Source: Nocardioides marmorisolisilvae
GTDB taxonomy: Bacteria; Actinomycetota; Actinomycetes; Propionibacteriales; Nocardioidaceae
NCBI RefSeq assembly: GCF_031656915.1
Contig: NZ_CP134227.1
Location: 806,001 to 870,000 of the forward strand
DNA: 64,000 nucleotides
Direction: 5' to 3'
Under the pieces are notes generated by a model. It had not been told where the DNA came from. It ran no database searches and saw only the letters and a list, made by a program, of their open reading frames with translations. Position 1 is the stretch's first letter, and the number at the start of each line of letters is the position of its first letter. The position numbers and the translations under genes are program-made. Shown one piece after another: positions 50,450 through 58,638 of the stretch.

Positions 50450-52086
50450 CGGCCGATCTCCTCGGCGAGGTCGGCGGTGTGCTGCTCGGCTGGCTTGGGC
50501 ATCGTGACGAGGAATCGGGCCCCTCCCTCGTCGGACTCGAAGACCCGGATCGAGCCATGCATCCGGTTGATCATCCGGTGCACCAGCGCCAGCCCGATGC
50601 CCCGCAGCTGCCCGTTCGGGTGAGCCTTGGTGGTGAAGCCATGGGTGAAGATCCGCGGCACCAGCTCTGGAGGTATCCCCGGTCCGTTGTCACTGACCTC
50701 CACCATGATCGTGTCCTCGTCCTCGACGATGCGCACATCGACGTGCCCGCCGTCGGCCAGACCACCGACCGCGTCCATCGCATTGTCCACGAGATTGCCG
50801 ACCACCGAGGTGAGCACCTGCAGCCGGGCGGGCGACTCCCCCAGCCTGGTCTCCGGCGCGATCCTGAGCACGATCCCGCGCTCGTTCGCCTCGGCCGCCT
50901 TGCCCAGCAGCAGCCCGACGATCTGAGGTGCTGCGATGGTCGAGCGCAGCGAGCTGTCCAGCTCGGCCACGGTGCCGCGGATGTCGGTCAGATACGCCCG
51001 GGCGTCCTCCACCCTGCCGAGCTCCAGCATTCCCGCGACGGCGTGCATCTGATTGGCGAACTCGTGGTGCTGGGCACGCAGCGACTCCACGAGCCCGCGC
51101 TCGCCGGCGCGTTCGCGCAAGAGTGCGGCGAGCTCGGTGCGGTCGCGAAGGGTTGCGACGGCGCCGTGAGCCCGGCCTGACAGCTTCACCGGCATCCGGT
51201 TCACCACCAGGGCGTAGTCGTCGGTGAGGACCAGGTCATCGGGCTGGGTGTCGACGCCGAGCAGGACGTCACGGAGCCGGCCCGCCGGAATCAGGTCCTC
51301 GACCGGATGCCCGACGGCACTGGCGTCCAGGCCGAGCAGCGCGCGGGCCGGGTCGTTGATCATCGAGACCCGGCCCGAGCCGTCGAACGCGACCACCCCC
51401 TCGCGGATCCCGTGCAGTGTCGCTTCGCGCTCCTGGAGGAGCAATGCGATGTCGTCGAGCTCGAGGCCGAACGTACGTCGCTTGAGATTGCGGGCGAGCA
51501 GCCATGACGCCAGTCCGCCGAGCGCGAGCGCGAGCAGGAACCACAGGGCGTACGACGTCGCCTCACCGCGAAATGCGGCTGCGACGGAGCTCTCCTTGAT
51601 GCCCGCCGAGACCTCGCCGACGATCTGTCCGCCCGGGCCGCGCAACGGGACACGGGCGTTGGCAGACGGACCGGTGGCGCCATGGTCGGTGCGGGTGTGC
51701 ACCCGGCCGTCGGTCACCACGATGGGCTCCGTGACCTTCCGGCCGATCAGGGCCGGGTTCGGATGTGAGTGCCGCACGCGGTGCATGTCGATCACCACGA
51801 CGTACGAGGCGCCCGTCCGGTGCTGGAGGTTCGTGGCGAGCCGCTGCACCGCCGCGTCGCAACCGGGGCGCGGCGTGGCCAGGCAGGATCGGATGCGCGG
51901 AACGCTCGCCGCAGCCTCGCCGATGATCGCAGCCCGGTGCTGGAACTCGTGCTCGAGATGCGGACGCTCGACCCGGATGAAGAGCGCGAACCCGATCGTG
52001 AACGTGATGGCCAGGATGAGGATCTGCGCGACGAAGATCTGGCTCGACAGCCGACCCATGCGCTTGCGCACTCCTATCGACGCCAT
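50446..52086 (-). CDS. CitA/DcuS-family sensor histidine kinase
   Basis: A 546-residue membrane kinase. TM1 at about 17-37 (FVAQILILAITFTIGFALF), an extracytoplasmic sensor of about 140 residues, TM2 near 185-205, a cytoplasmic PAS domain (about 225-320), the SpoB-type dimerisation helix with phospho-His in HHEFANQMHAVAG, then HATPase_c with NLVDNAMDA, DNGPGIP and GIGLAL boxes. CitA-type kinases sense extracellular di- and tricarboxylates. It is translated with its response regulator. ATG at 52086 lies 10 bases after the nadE stop, so it may also be read through from nadE. Confidence 0.93.
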   Translation of the reverse strand: MASIGVRKRMGRLSSQIFVAQILILAITFTIGFALFIRVERPHLEHEFQHRAAIIGEAAASVPRIRSCLATPRPGCDAAVQRLATNLQHRTGASYVVVIDMHRVRHSHPNPALIGRKVTEPIVVTDGRVHTRTDHGATGPSANARVPLRGPGGQIVGEVSAGIKESSVAAAFRGEATSYALWFLLALALGGLASWLLARNLKRRTFGLELDDIALLLQEREATLHGIREGVVAFDGSGRVSMINDPARALLGLDASAVGHPVEDLIPAGRLRDVLLGVDTQPDDLVLTDDYALVVNRMPVKLSGRAHGAVATLRDRTELAALLRERAGERGLVESLRAQHHEFANQMHAVAGMLELGRVEDARAYLTDIRGTVAELDSSLRSTIAAPQIVGLLLGKAAEANERGIVLRIAPETRLGESPARLQVLTSVVGNLVDNAMDAVGGLADGGHVDVRIVEDEDTIMVEVSDNGPGIPPELVPRIFTHGFTTKAHPNGQLRGIGLALVHRMINRMHGSIRVFESDEGGARFLVTMPKPAEQHTADLAEEIGR

Positions 52087-52096
52087 CGCCGGACTC

Positions 52097-54160
52097 TCAT
52101 TCGCCGGGCACGTGTGCGAGATCCTCGAGCCACACCGTCGCGGTCGCGTCGGAGGGCATCCGCCAGTCCCCGCGGGGCGACAGCGAGCCGCCTGCGGAGA
52201 CCTTCGGGCCGTTCGGGATCGCGGACCGCTTGAACTGGCTGAACCCGAAGAATCGCCGGCAGAAGACCTCGAGCCAGTGCCGGATCGTGGCGAGGTCGTA
52301 CGCCGTACGCTGCGACTCCGGATAGCCCGCCGGCCAGTCGCCCGCAGTGAGGTCCCCCCACGCGTGCAGCGCGAGGAAGGCGATCTTGCTGGGCCGGTAG
52401 CCGTAGCGCAGCACGTGGAAGAGCGTGAAGTCCTGCAGCGCGTAGGGGCCGATCGCACCCTCGGTGCTCTGTGGCGGCTCGCCCTCCCGGGTCGGCACCA
52501 GCTCCGGCGTGATCTCCTGGCCGACGATCTCGGTGAGCACCCGGTTCACCGCCGCGTCCTCACCGAACTGCGCGGAGGAGACCACCCAGCGGATCAGGTG
52601 CTGGATCAGCGTCTTCGGCACGCCCGAGTTGACCGTGTAGTGCGACATCTGGTCGCCGACACCGTAGGTGCACCAGCCCAGCGCGAGCTCGGACAGATCC
52701 CCGGTGCCGAGCACGATCCCGTTGCGCTGGTTGGCGATCCGGAACAGGTAGTCGGTGCGCAGCCCGGCCTGGACGTTCTCGAAGGTGACGTCGTAGACCT
52801 CCTTGCCCTCAGCAAACGGGTGTCCGAGGTCGGCCAGCATCTGCCGCGCCGCCGGCCGGATGTCGAGCTCGTCGAAGGTGACGCCGAGCGACTCCGCCAG
52901 TCGGGCTGCGTTGGTCCTGGTGCTCTCGCCGGTGGCGAACCCGGGCATCGAGAAGGCGAGGATGTCGCTGCGCGGTCGACCGAGCCGGTCCATCGCGCGG
53001 GCCGCCACGATCAGCGCGTGGGTGGAGTCCAAGCCGCCGGAGATCCCGAGCACGACCTTCGGCTGCTGGTCCGCCCCGGTGCCGATCGAGGCCAGCCGAC
53101 GTACCAGCCCGGAGACCTGGATGTGGTACGCCTCGTAGCAGTCCAGCGCCAGCCGCGCCGGGTCGTCGGGCACGAACGGGAAGCGGTCCAGGCGGCGGCG
53201 CAGCCCGACGTCACCGCTCGGCGGATCGACCGTGAACGGAAGCACCCGGAAGTCGCCTAGGTCGTACCCCTGGCGACGCCTGTTGTCGTCGAAGGTCCCT
53301 TGACGCAGCCGCTCCTGGCGCAGCCGGTCCAGGTCAACGTCGACCGTCGTACGGCGGGGGCCGTCGGGGAAGCGCTCGGTCTCGCCGAGCAGCTCGCCGC
53401 ACTCGTAGACCATCGTCTGGCCGTCCCACGAGAGGTCGGTGGTGGACTCCCCCTGGCCCGCGGCCGCGTAGAGGTACGCCGCGAGGCATCGTGAGCTCGC
53501 GCTCTTCACCAGCAGCCTGCGGTCCTCGGCCCGACCGACGGTGATCGGGCTCCCGGAGATGTTCGCCAGCACCGTGGCGCCCCCGAGGGCTGCCCGGGCG
53601 CTCGGCGGCACCGGCACCCACATGTCCTCGCAGATCTCGACGTGCACGGACAGCCCGGGGACGTCCGTGGCCTCGAAGATCAGGTCCGAGCCGAAGTCGT
53701 GGCGCTCGCCGGAGATCTCGATCTGGGCGCCCGGCTCCTCCTCGCCCGGAGCGAACCAGCGTGCTTCGTAGAACTCCCGATAGGTCGGCAGGTGGCCCTT
53801 GGGCACGACCCCGAGGATCGCCCCACGGTGGATCACGACCGCGCAGTTGTACAGGCGGTTCACGTGTCGCAGCGGCGCCCCGACGACGAGAAGTGGCCGC
53901 AGGTCGCGGCTCGCCTCGACCACGGTGCCGAGGGCTTCGAGGACCGCATCGAGCAGGGCGTCCTGCCCGAAGAGGTCGTCGACGGAGTAACCGGTCAAGC
54001 AGAGCTCCGGGAAGACCGCCACTGCGACGCCGTCGTCGTGGCAGGCACGAGCCTCGCCGATCACGGCGGCCGCGTTGACGGCGGGCTCGGCGATCCTCAC
54101 CGGGACCGTGCAGGCGGCGACCCGGGCATACCCGTGTGCGTAGGCGGAGTGGAAGTCCAC
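52097..54160 (-). CDS. nadE: Glutamine-dependent NAD+ synthetase
   Basis: A 687-residue bifunctional enzyme. An N-terminal nitrilase-type glutaminase has FPELCLTGYS (Glu), VPKGHLPTYREFYEARWF (Lys) and VEICEDMW (Cys nucleophile). The C-terminal synthetase has VVLGISGGLDSTHA as the ATP pyrophosphatase loop. It makes NAD+ from deamido-NAD+, glutamine and ATP. Length matches the actinobacterial fused type. GTG start with CAGACT 6 bases upstream, likely leaderless. Confidence 0.95.
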   Translation of the reverse strand: MDFHSAYAHGYARVAACTVPVRIAEPAVNAAAVIGEARACHDDGVAVAVFPELCLTGYSVDDLFGQDALLDAVLEALGTVVEASRDLRPLLVVGAPLRHVNRLYNCAVVIHRGAILGVVPKGHLPTYREFYEARWFAPGEEEPGAQIEISGERHDFGSDLIFEATDVPGLSVHVEICEDMWVPVPPSARAALGGATVLANISGSPITVGRAEDRRLLVKSASSRCLAAYLYAAAGQGESTTDLSWDGQTMVYECGELLGETERFPDGPRRTTVDVDLDRLRQERLRQGTFDDNRRRQGYDLGDFRVLPFTVDPPSGDVGLRRRLDRFPFVPDDPARLALDCYEAYHIQVSGLVRRLASIGTGADQQPKVVLGISGGLDSTHALIVAARAMDRLGRPRSDILAFSMPGFATGESTRTNAARLAESLGVTFDELDIRPAARQMLADLGHPFAEGKEVYDVTFENVQAGLRTDYLFRIANQRNGIVLGTGDLSELALGWCTYGVGDQMSHYTVNSGVPKTLIQHLIRWVVSSAQFGEDAAVNRVLTEIVGQEITPELVPTREGEPPQSTEGAIGPYALQDFTLFHVLRYGYRPSKIAFLALHAWGDLTAGDWPAGYPESQRTAYDLATIRHWLEVFCRRFFGFSQFKRSAIPNGPKVSAGGSLSPRGDWRMPSDATATVWLEDLAHVPGE

Positions 54161-54166
54161 CTCGTC

Positions 54167-54172
54167 AGTCTG
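54167..54172 (-). promoter_or_regulatory. -10 hexamer, leaderless nadE
   Basis: CAGACT on the minus strand, 6 bases before GTG at 54160. Confidence 0.5.
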
Positions 54173-54206
54173 TCGGAGTCGCCGAGTGATGTCGAAGTGC
54201 CCTCCC

Positions 54207-55346
54207 TCAGCGCAGTAGCCCGGTGGCCCAGCTCGAGTCGCGCCAGTACTGGTTCGTCGCCGACTCCCGGTGGACAGTCCCGTTCCGGACGTTCCAGCTC
54301 AGGTAGTACTCACGGGGCATGGACACCGTCCCGCCGTGGTCGACCGGCGGCGCGATCGAGAAGAGCAGCGTGTCGTTGCCGACCCAGGCGCGGGGGCTCA
54401 GCGACCCGTCCGCGAGCGTCAGGTCATGGGGCCCGCCGACGGGGAGGAACGCGAGCCCCTCGTAGCTCGGCCGCGCGAGGACCAGCAGCCCCGTGCCGGG
54501 ACGATGACGCACGCCGCTGAAGCTCGGATCTGCCGTCACCGCAAGACGGCCGTGGATCGCGGTCGGATCCTCGGCCGGGTAGCTCTTCGCCGCCGAGAGT
54601 CGGGCGCGCACGGCCGGAGCGCCGTCGCGAGTCTCCGTGAACCCGTCTTTCAGCCTGATCAGAGTGTTCCCGTCGTAGGTCTCGTCCCCTGCACCGTCCA
54701 GACGCAGCCGGTGCTGGCCCTGCCAGGCGATGTGGGTGCCTCCCTTCGACGGGCGCGACGTGGTGCGGCCTGTGCCGAGGTCCACCACGTACGTCGCACG
54801 GGCACCCCGGAGCGCCACCTCGGTGCCGTCCGGTGACAGCGAGGTGCGATCGAGCATCGGGCCCAGCCCGTTGCCGATGTCGGCTGGCGCATCGACGGTG
54901 AGCCGGTGCCAACGGTGGTCGGTGTCGAGGGCGTAGAAGACCCTCTGGTCACCCCTGCGCTCCTTGGTCACCATCAGCGCCCGCCCCGGAGGCGTGGCGA
55001 CCGCGGCCGTCGGTGTCAGGTCCGCCGGCAGCCCGAGACTCCCGGTCGGCAGCGATCCGACCTGCGCCGGGTCGAGCGCGCGCTGGATGATCGAGGCGGA
55101 CAGCGCCGGAGCCGCGAACACCTTGGCGGGCTGCCCGGCCGGAGCCCGGAGCTGCGAGCGTCCGTGCGGCAGCACGGTCGGCACGACCGCCCCGACGGCG
55201 ACGAGTGCGGCGACGGCGATCACGCCGGTCACCCGACGACTGCGCCGCACCCGCCTGGCGCTGGTGAGGGCAGCAGGGACCAGGTCGCGGTGCGGAAGGT
55301 TCTGGGTGGTCTCGCGCATGAGGTCGGTGAGTCGGATGTCGTTCAC
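54207..55346 (-). CDS. Membrane-anchored protein coupled to SigE-family sigma factor
   Basis: A 379-residue protein I do not recognise by name. Residues 1-40 are basic and cytoplasmic (DLMRETTQNLPH; ARRVRRSRRV), a single TM helix spans about 41-60, and about 310 residues lie outside. The outer part is β-rich with repeated blade-like segments such as SLSPDGTEVALRGA, suggesting a β-propeller. The GTG overlaps the sigma-factor stop (GTGA), so they are translationally coupled. A membrane-spanning partner of this design usually acts as anti-sigma factor or sensor, but no zinc-binding anti-sigma motif is seen. That role is inferred. Confidence 0.78.
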   Translation of the reverse strand: MNDIRLTDLMRETTQNLPHRDLVPAALTSARRVRRSRRVTGVIAVAALVAVGAVVPTVLPHGRSQLRAPAGQPAKVFAAPALSASIIQRALDPAQVGSLPTGSLGLPADLTPTAAVATPPGRALMVTKERRGDQRVFYALDTDHRWHRLTVDAPADIGNGLGPMLDRTSLSPDGTEVALRGARATYVVDLGTGRTTSRPSKGGTHIAWQGQHRLRLDGAGDETYDGNTLIRLKDGFTETRDGAPAVRARLSAAKSYPAEDPTAIHGRLAVTADPSFSGVRHRPGTGLLVLARPSYEGLAFLPVGGPHDLTLADGSLSPRAWVGNDTLLFSIAPPVDHGGTVSMPREYYLSWNVRNGTVHRESATNQYWRDSSWATGLLR

Positions 55347-55831
55347 GAGGTCCTCCCGATCAGGTCGAGCAGCTCCGGCGCGCCGTGACGCAGCCGGGCC
55401 AGCGCGGCCGCGTTCTGGCTCTTGATGGTGCCGACGCTCACCCCCAGGGCAGCGGCGGTCTCACGCTCGCTCAGGTCGTCGAAGTGCCGCAGCACCACGA
55501 CCGCGCGTTGACGGGCGGTGAGGCGGTCGAGGGCACGGCGTACCACGAGGGCGGTCTCGGTGTCCGGTGGCGGCACGGTGCGCTCCCCCGGCTGACCGAT
55601 CCGCTCCCGACGATGCTTGCGCCACCACGACACGTTGTCGTGGACCAGCACGGTCCGGGCGTAGGCGGTGGGGTTGCCGTCCCGCAGCCGCCCCCAGCGG
55701 AGCGCCACCTTGGTCAGCGCCTCCTGGACCAGGTCCTCCGCCCGGTGCAGATCGCCGGTGAGCAGGTAGGCGGTGCGCAGCAGCGGTCGCTGGCATCCCC
55801 TCGCCCACTCACTGAACTCGTCCTCGCGCAC
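55343..55831 (-). CDS. SigE-family ECF RNA polymerase sigma factor
   Basis: A 162-residue ECF sigma factor. Region 2 includes LLRTAYLLTGDLHRAEDLVQEAL, and region 4 has RQRAVVVLRHFDDLSERETAAALGVSVGTIKSQ as helix-turn-helix. The linker is short, as usual for the actinobacterial SigE-like (ECF) group. It directs RNA polymerase to a small stress regulon. Start GTG; no obvious ribosome-binding site or promoter of its own was seen. A coupled membrane protein follows. Confidence 0.9.
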   Translation of the reverse strand: MREDEFSEWARGCQRPLLRTAYLLTGDLHRAEDLVQEALTKVALRWGRLRDGNPTAYARTVLVHDNVSWWRKHRRERIGQPGERTVPPPDTETALVVRRALDRLTARQRAVVVLRHFDDLSERETAAALGVSVGTIKSQNAAALARLRHGAPELLDLIGRTS

Positions 55832-55915
55832 GGCCCCACCTTGCCCTCTCTCACCCCCGGCAACGCACCAGGACGCAGGATGGTTGGCGCGACCTGTCGA
55901 CCGCGTGACGACCGA

Positions 55916-55967
55916 GGCGCCACGTGACCGGCGACACAGGCCACCGTGGCGCCAGTCGGGCTAGCGT
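55916..55967 (+). promoter_or_regulatory. panB promoter with long inverted repeat
   Basis: GGCGCCACG (55916-55924) and CGTGGCGCC (55945-55953) form a perfect 9-base inverted repeat, just upstream of a probable -10 TAGCGT (55962-55967). It covers the expected -35 region. Confidence 0.4.
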
Positions 55968-56026
55968 GGGTCCAGGTCCGGGGACTCCACCCAGAGGAGC
56001 CTCGAGAGCGCGAAGGAACCACCGTC

Positions 56027-56878
56027 ATGACCGAAGAGACTGCCCCCTATGGGACGGGGCCTGGCGGGTCGCCCGCCGTACCCCGCAAACGCGTGCGAAC
56101 CCACCACCTGCGGGAGATGAAGCAGCGCGGGGAGAAGTTCGCGATGCTGACGGCGTACGACATGTACACCGCAGCCACCTTCGACGAGGCCGGCGTCGAG
56201 GTGCTCCTCGTCGGTGACAGCGCGAGCAACAACGTGTTCGGCAACGAGACGTCGCTGCCGGTGACGGTCGACGAGCTGCTGCCGCTGACCCGCGCGGTCG
56301 CACGCAGTGCGCGGCACGCCCTGGTGGTCGGCGACCTGCCGTTCGGCTCCTACCAGGCCTCGCCCGAGCAGGGCTACCTCACCGCGGCGCGGTTCATGAA
56401 GGAGGCGGGCGCGCACGCGGTGAAGATGGAGGGGGGCGCGGAGATGGCCCCGCAGATCGAGCGGATGAGCCGTGGCGGCATCCCGGTGATGGCGCACATC
56501 GGCTTCACCCCCCAGTCCGAGCACGCCCTCGGCGGCTACCGCGTCCAGGGCCGTGGCGAGACTGCCGAGCGGATCCTCCGCGATGCGCACGCCGTCGAGG
56601 AGGCCGGCGCCTTCTCCGTGGTGATGGAGATGGTGCCCGGGGACGTCGCCGGACAGGTCACCAAGGAGCTGACGGTCCCGACGATCGGCATCGGCGCAGG
56701 GCCCGACTGTGACGGACAGGTGCTGGTGTGGCAGGACGCGTTCGGGCTGCGCACCGGAAGGATGGCGCGCTTCGTCAAGCAGTACGCCGACCTGCACCAG
56801 GTGCTGCTCGACGCCGCCACGGCCTACCGCGAGGACGTCCGCACAGGACAGTTCCCCGGGACCGAGCACACGTTCTGA
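56027..56878 (+). CDS. panB: 3-methyl-2-oxobutanoate hydroxymethyltransferase
   Basis: A 283-residue pantothenate (CoA) pathway enzyme converting α-ketoisovalerate and methylene-tetrahydrofolate to ketopantoate. It has a Mg2+-binding [11 protein letters not shown] segment, the VKMEGG substrate region, [15 protein letters not shown], and [20 protein letters not shown]. An N-terminal extension of about 20 residues precedes the barrel. ATG at 56027 has GAAGGA upstream. Convergent with a small membrane-protein gene. The two genes to its right and rnpB follow a typical actinobacterial layout. Confidence 0.95.
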   Translation: MTEETAPYGTGPGGSPAVPRKRVRTHHLREMKQRGEKFAMLTAYDMYTAATFDEAGVEVLLVGDSASNNVFGNETSLPVTVDELLPLTRAVARSARHALVVGDLPFGSYQASPEQGYLTAARFMKEAGAHAVKMEGGAEMAPQIERMSRGGIPVMAHIGFTPQSEHALGGYRVQGRGETAERILRDAHAVEEAGAFSVVMEMVPGDVAGQVTKELTVPTIGIGAGPDCDGQVLVWQDAFGLRTGRMARFVKQYADLHQVLLDAATAYREDVRTGQFPGTEHTF

Positions 56879-56891
56879 GCCACGCCGACTG

Positions 56892-57143
56892 CTAGGCGGA
56901 CAGCACGGCGGCGCCGACTGCGCCGAGCCAGGCCAGCAGGCCCAGGGCTGCCATCAGGAGCACCACGCGTGGCCGGCTGTCGAAGGCCCGGCAGGCCCGG
57001 AGGAAGAGGGGCACCCAGACGACGTACAGGACCAGCACGCCCCACCACGGCAGGAACAGGATCGACGCACCGTCGAGGAACAGCAGGCACGCCAGGAGTC
57101 CCATGCCGATGAACGGCGCGGGCGCTATCCTCCGGCGATTCAC
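56892..57143 (-). CDS. Small membrane protein, unknown function
   Basis: An 83-residue protein with three hydrophobic segments (FIGMGLLACLLFLDGAS, GVLVLYVVWVPLFL, VVLLMAALGLLAWLGAV) and a basic N-terminus. I cannot assign a family. GTG at 57143 is the only reasonable start; the reverse strand there holds no other gene. It sits between panB (convergent) and a 61-residue conserved gene. Confidence 0.65.
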   Translation of the reverse strand: MNRRRIAPAPFIGMGLLACLLFLDGASILFLPWWGVLVLYVVWVPLFLRACRAFDSRPRVVLLMAALGLLAWLGAVGAAVLSA

Positions 57144-57217
57144 GCGGTGAGTGTCGCACCTCGGCCCTCGTTGGGCGCCATGAAGGGGGCGCGTGTCCTG
57201 CTGGTGTCGGCCAGAGG

Positions 57218-57403
57218 TCAGTCGTCGAGCTCTTGGTCGTTCCAGTTCGGGTCGTTGTCCCAGGCCTCGTTCCGCTCCTTCGCGGTCTCGAGCGCGCGCT
57301 CGGCCTCGGCCTCGGTCGGGTAGGGACCCAGACGGTCGATTGGCGGACAGCCGTCCGGCCCCTCGACGGCGTGGTGCTTCACGCAGTACCAGTACTTGTC
57401 CAT
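57218..57403 (-). CDS. Conserved 61-residue actinobacterial protein
   Basis: Sequence pattern WYCVKHHAVEGPDGCPP, RLGPYPTEAEAERALETA, then RNEAWDNDPNWND. The GPYPT-x-EAE segment resembles SPOR-like or DUF-type small proteins found beside rnpB in many actinobacteria. One Cys-His cluster (C..HH..C) could bind a metal. Function unknown. It diverges from rnpB. Confidence 0.78.
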   Translation of the reverse strand: MDKYWYCVKHHAVEGPDGCPPIDRLGPYPTEAEAERALETAKERNEAWDNDPNWNDQELDD

Positions 57404-57465
57404 GGCACCGCAAGGTACACGCGCCCGCTGCGCCCCGGCAGTACGCCGAAAGCGCCGTGACCCCC

Positions 57466-57471
57466 TAGACT
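57466..57471 (+). promoter_or_regulatory. -10 hexamer of rnpB
   Basis: TAGACT, about 7 bases before the likely 5' end of the RNase P RNA. No clear -35. Confidence 0.5.
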
Positions 57472-57473
57472 CG

Positions 57474-57865
57474 GGCTGCGGATGGGCTGGCCGGGCGACC
57501 GCGGCTCTCCTTCGGGAGCGTCGAGGAAGGTCCGGGCTCCATAGGGCAAGGTGGTGGGCAACACCCACCCGGGGCAACCCGCGGGACAGTGCCACAGAAA
57601 ACAGACCGCCCACCTCCTCGGAGGTGGGTAAGGGTGAAACGGTGGTGCAAGAGACCACCAGCGTGCCGGGCGACCGGCGCGGCTCGGTAAACCCCACCTG
57701 GAGCAAGACCAGACAGTGAGCGTTCGAGGGCGGCCCGCCCGAGCTCACGGGTAGGTTGCTGGAGGGTGTCGGCAACGGCACTCGTAGATGGATGGTCGCC
57801 AACCGGAACGTCGTGAGGCGCCTGGCGAACAGAACCCGGCCTATGAGCCAGCCCATCCGCCATAC
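57474..57865 (+). ncRNA. rnpB: RNase P RNA, bacterial type A
   Basis: About 390 bases. The terminal stem P1 pairs GCGGATGGGCTGGC (57478-57491) with GCCAGCCCATCCGC (57847-57860). Hallmark core sequences occur in order: GAGGAAGGTCCGGGCTCC near the 5' side, ACAGAAAACAGACCGCC, GGTAAGGGTGAAACGG, and near the 3' side AGATGGATGGTCGCC and ACAGAACCCGGCCTATGAG. It is the catalytic RNA that trims tRNA 5' leaders. End positions are approximate. Confidence 0.95.
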
Positions 57866-57889
57866 ACGCTCTGACCTGCGACGGAGCGC

Positions 57890-58015
57890 TCAATGGCTCT
57901 CGCCAGTCCGCAGGGAGTCCGCAGGAGCGCTGAGCACGGAGTCGACCGCCTCCCGCGTCCGGTCGTCAGAGTCCGGCCACAGGTGGCTGTAGGTGTCCAG
58001 CGTCTCTGCTGCGCT
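57890..58015 (-). pseudogene. Tyrosine-recombinase (integrase) C-terminal remnant
   Basis: About 40 codons, starting just after a break at the 5' side, reading AAETLDTYSHLWPDSDD, then RTREAVDSVL. This is the conserved tail of actinobacterial phage-type integrases, which carries the catalytic Tyr (LDTYSHLWP). No start, arm-binding or upstream catalytic Arg-His region is present, and sequence upstream stops resembling an integrase near 58013. It lies immediately 3' of rnpB, so an element probably once inserted there. Confidence 0.7.
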
Positions 58016-58128
58016 AGCGATGGAGGTGGCGACGGCGGGGCCGCACCCGAGCGCACACCGCGACAGGACGAGCCAGATGGTTGACATGCGCCGTGCCTGC
58101 AGGGCGATGGCGAACTCCGACGTTCAGT

Positions 58129-58149
58129 ATTGCTGCGCTATGCAACAAT
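58129..58149 (+). promoter_or_regulatory. MarR operator candidate
   Basis: ATTGCTGC-N5-GCAACAAT, an 8-5-8 inverted repeat with one mismatch, overlapping a possible -10 (AACAAT, 6 bases before GTG 58156). Direct autoregulation by the MarR protein is the natural reading. Confidence 0.6.
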
Positions 58150-58155
58150 GAGCCG

Positions 58156-58638
58156 GTGCAACGATCAACCCAACCGGCGAGCCAGGAGGACGTCGTCGAG
58201 GCGGTACTCCGCGCCAGCCGGGCGCTGGTTGCGGTGGCGGCGCGATCTCTGGCCGCGGCGGAGGGACAGGTCACCCTGTCGCAGTACCGCGCCATGGTCG
58301 TACTCGCCTCCCGGGGCGCGCAGCGGGTGGTCGACCTCGCGGAGGCCCTCGACGTGGAGCGGTCCACGGCAACGCGGATGTGCGACCGCCTCGAGGGCAA
58401 GGGCCTGATCACGCGCGAGCGATCGGCGGAGGACCGCCGTACCGTCTGGGTCGGGCTCACTGCCGAGGGCACCCACCTGGTCACCGCGGTCACCCGTCGG
58501 CGCACACGCGACATCCGCCGGATCCTCGCCAACATGCCCGAACAGCCGCGGGTCGCGCTGGTCGGCGCGTTGGGGTCGTTCGCGGACGCCGCGGGCGAGG
58601 CGCCGGAGCAGGCCTGGTCGCTGGGCTGGGTGCAATGA
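58156..58638 (+). CDS. MarR-family transcriptional regulator
   Basis: A 160-residue winged-helix dimer. Core: TLSQYRAMVVLASRGAQ, VVDLAEALDVERSTATRMCDRLEG (recognition helix), RSAEDRRTVWVGLTAEG (wing with the conserved D-x-R). GTG start; an operator-like dyad lies just upstream. The stop overlaps the ClC start (ATGA), so it is in one operon with the channel and probably represses both. Ligand unknown; phenolic or acidic compounds are common for the family. Confidence 0.9.
   Translation: MQRSTQPASQEDVVEAVLRASRALVAVAARSLAAAEGQVTLSQYRAMVVLASRGAQRVVDLAEALDVERSTATRMCDRLEGKGLITRERSAEDRRTVWVGLTAEGTHLVTAVTRRRTRDIRRILANMPEQPRVALVGALGSFADAAGEAPEQAWSLGWVQ

Noticed and set aside
57465-57893. Minus-strand open frames over rnpB
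   Set aside because: The region is RNase P RNA; the translations show no domain.
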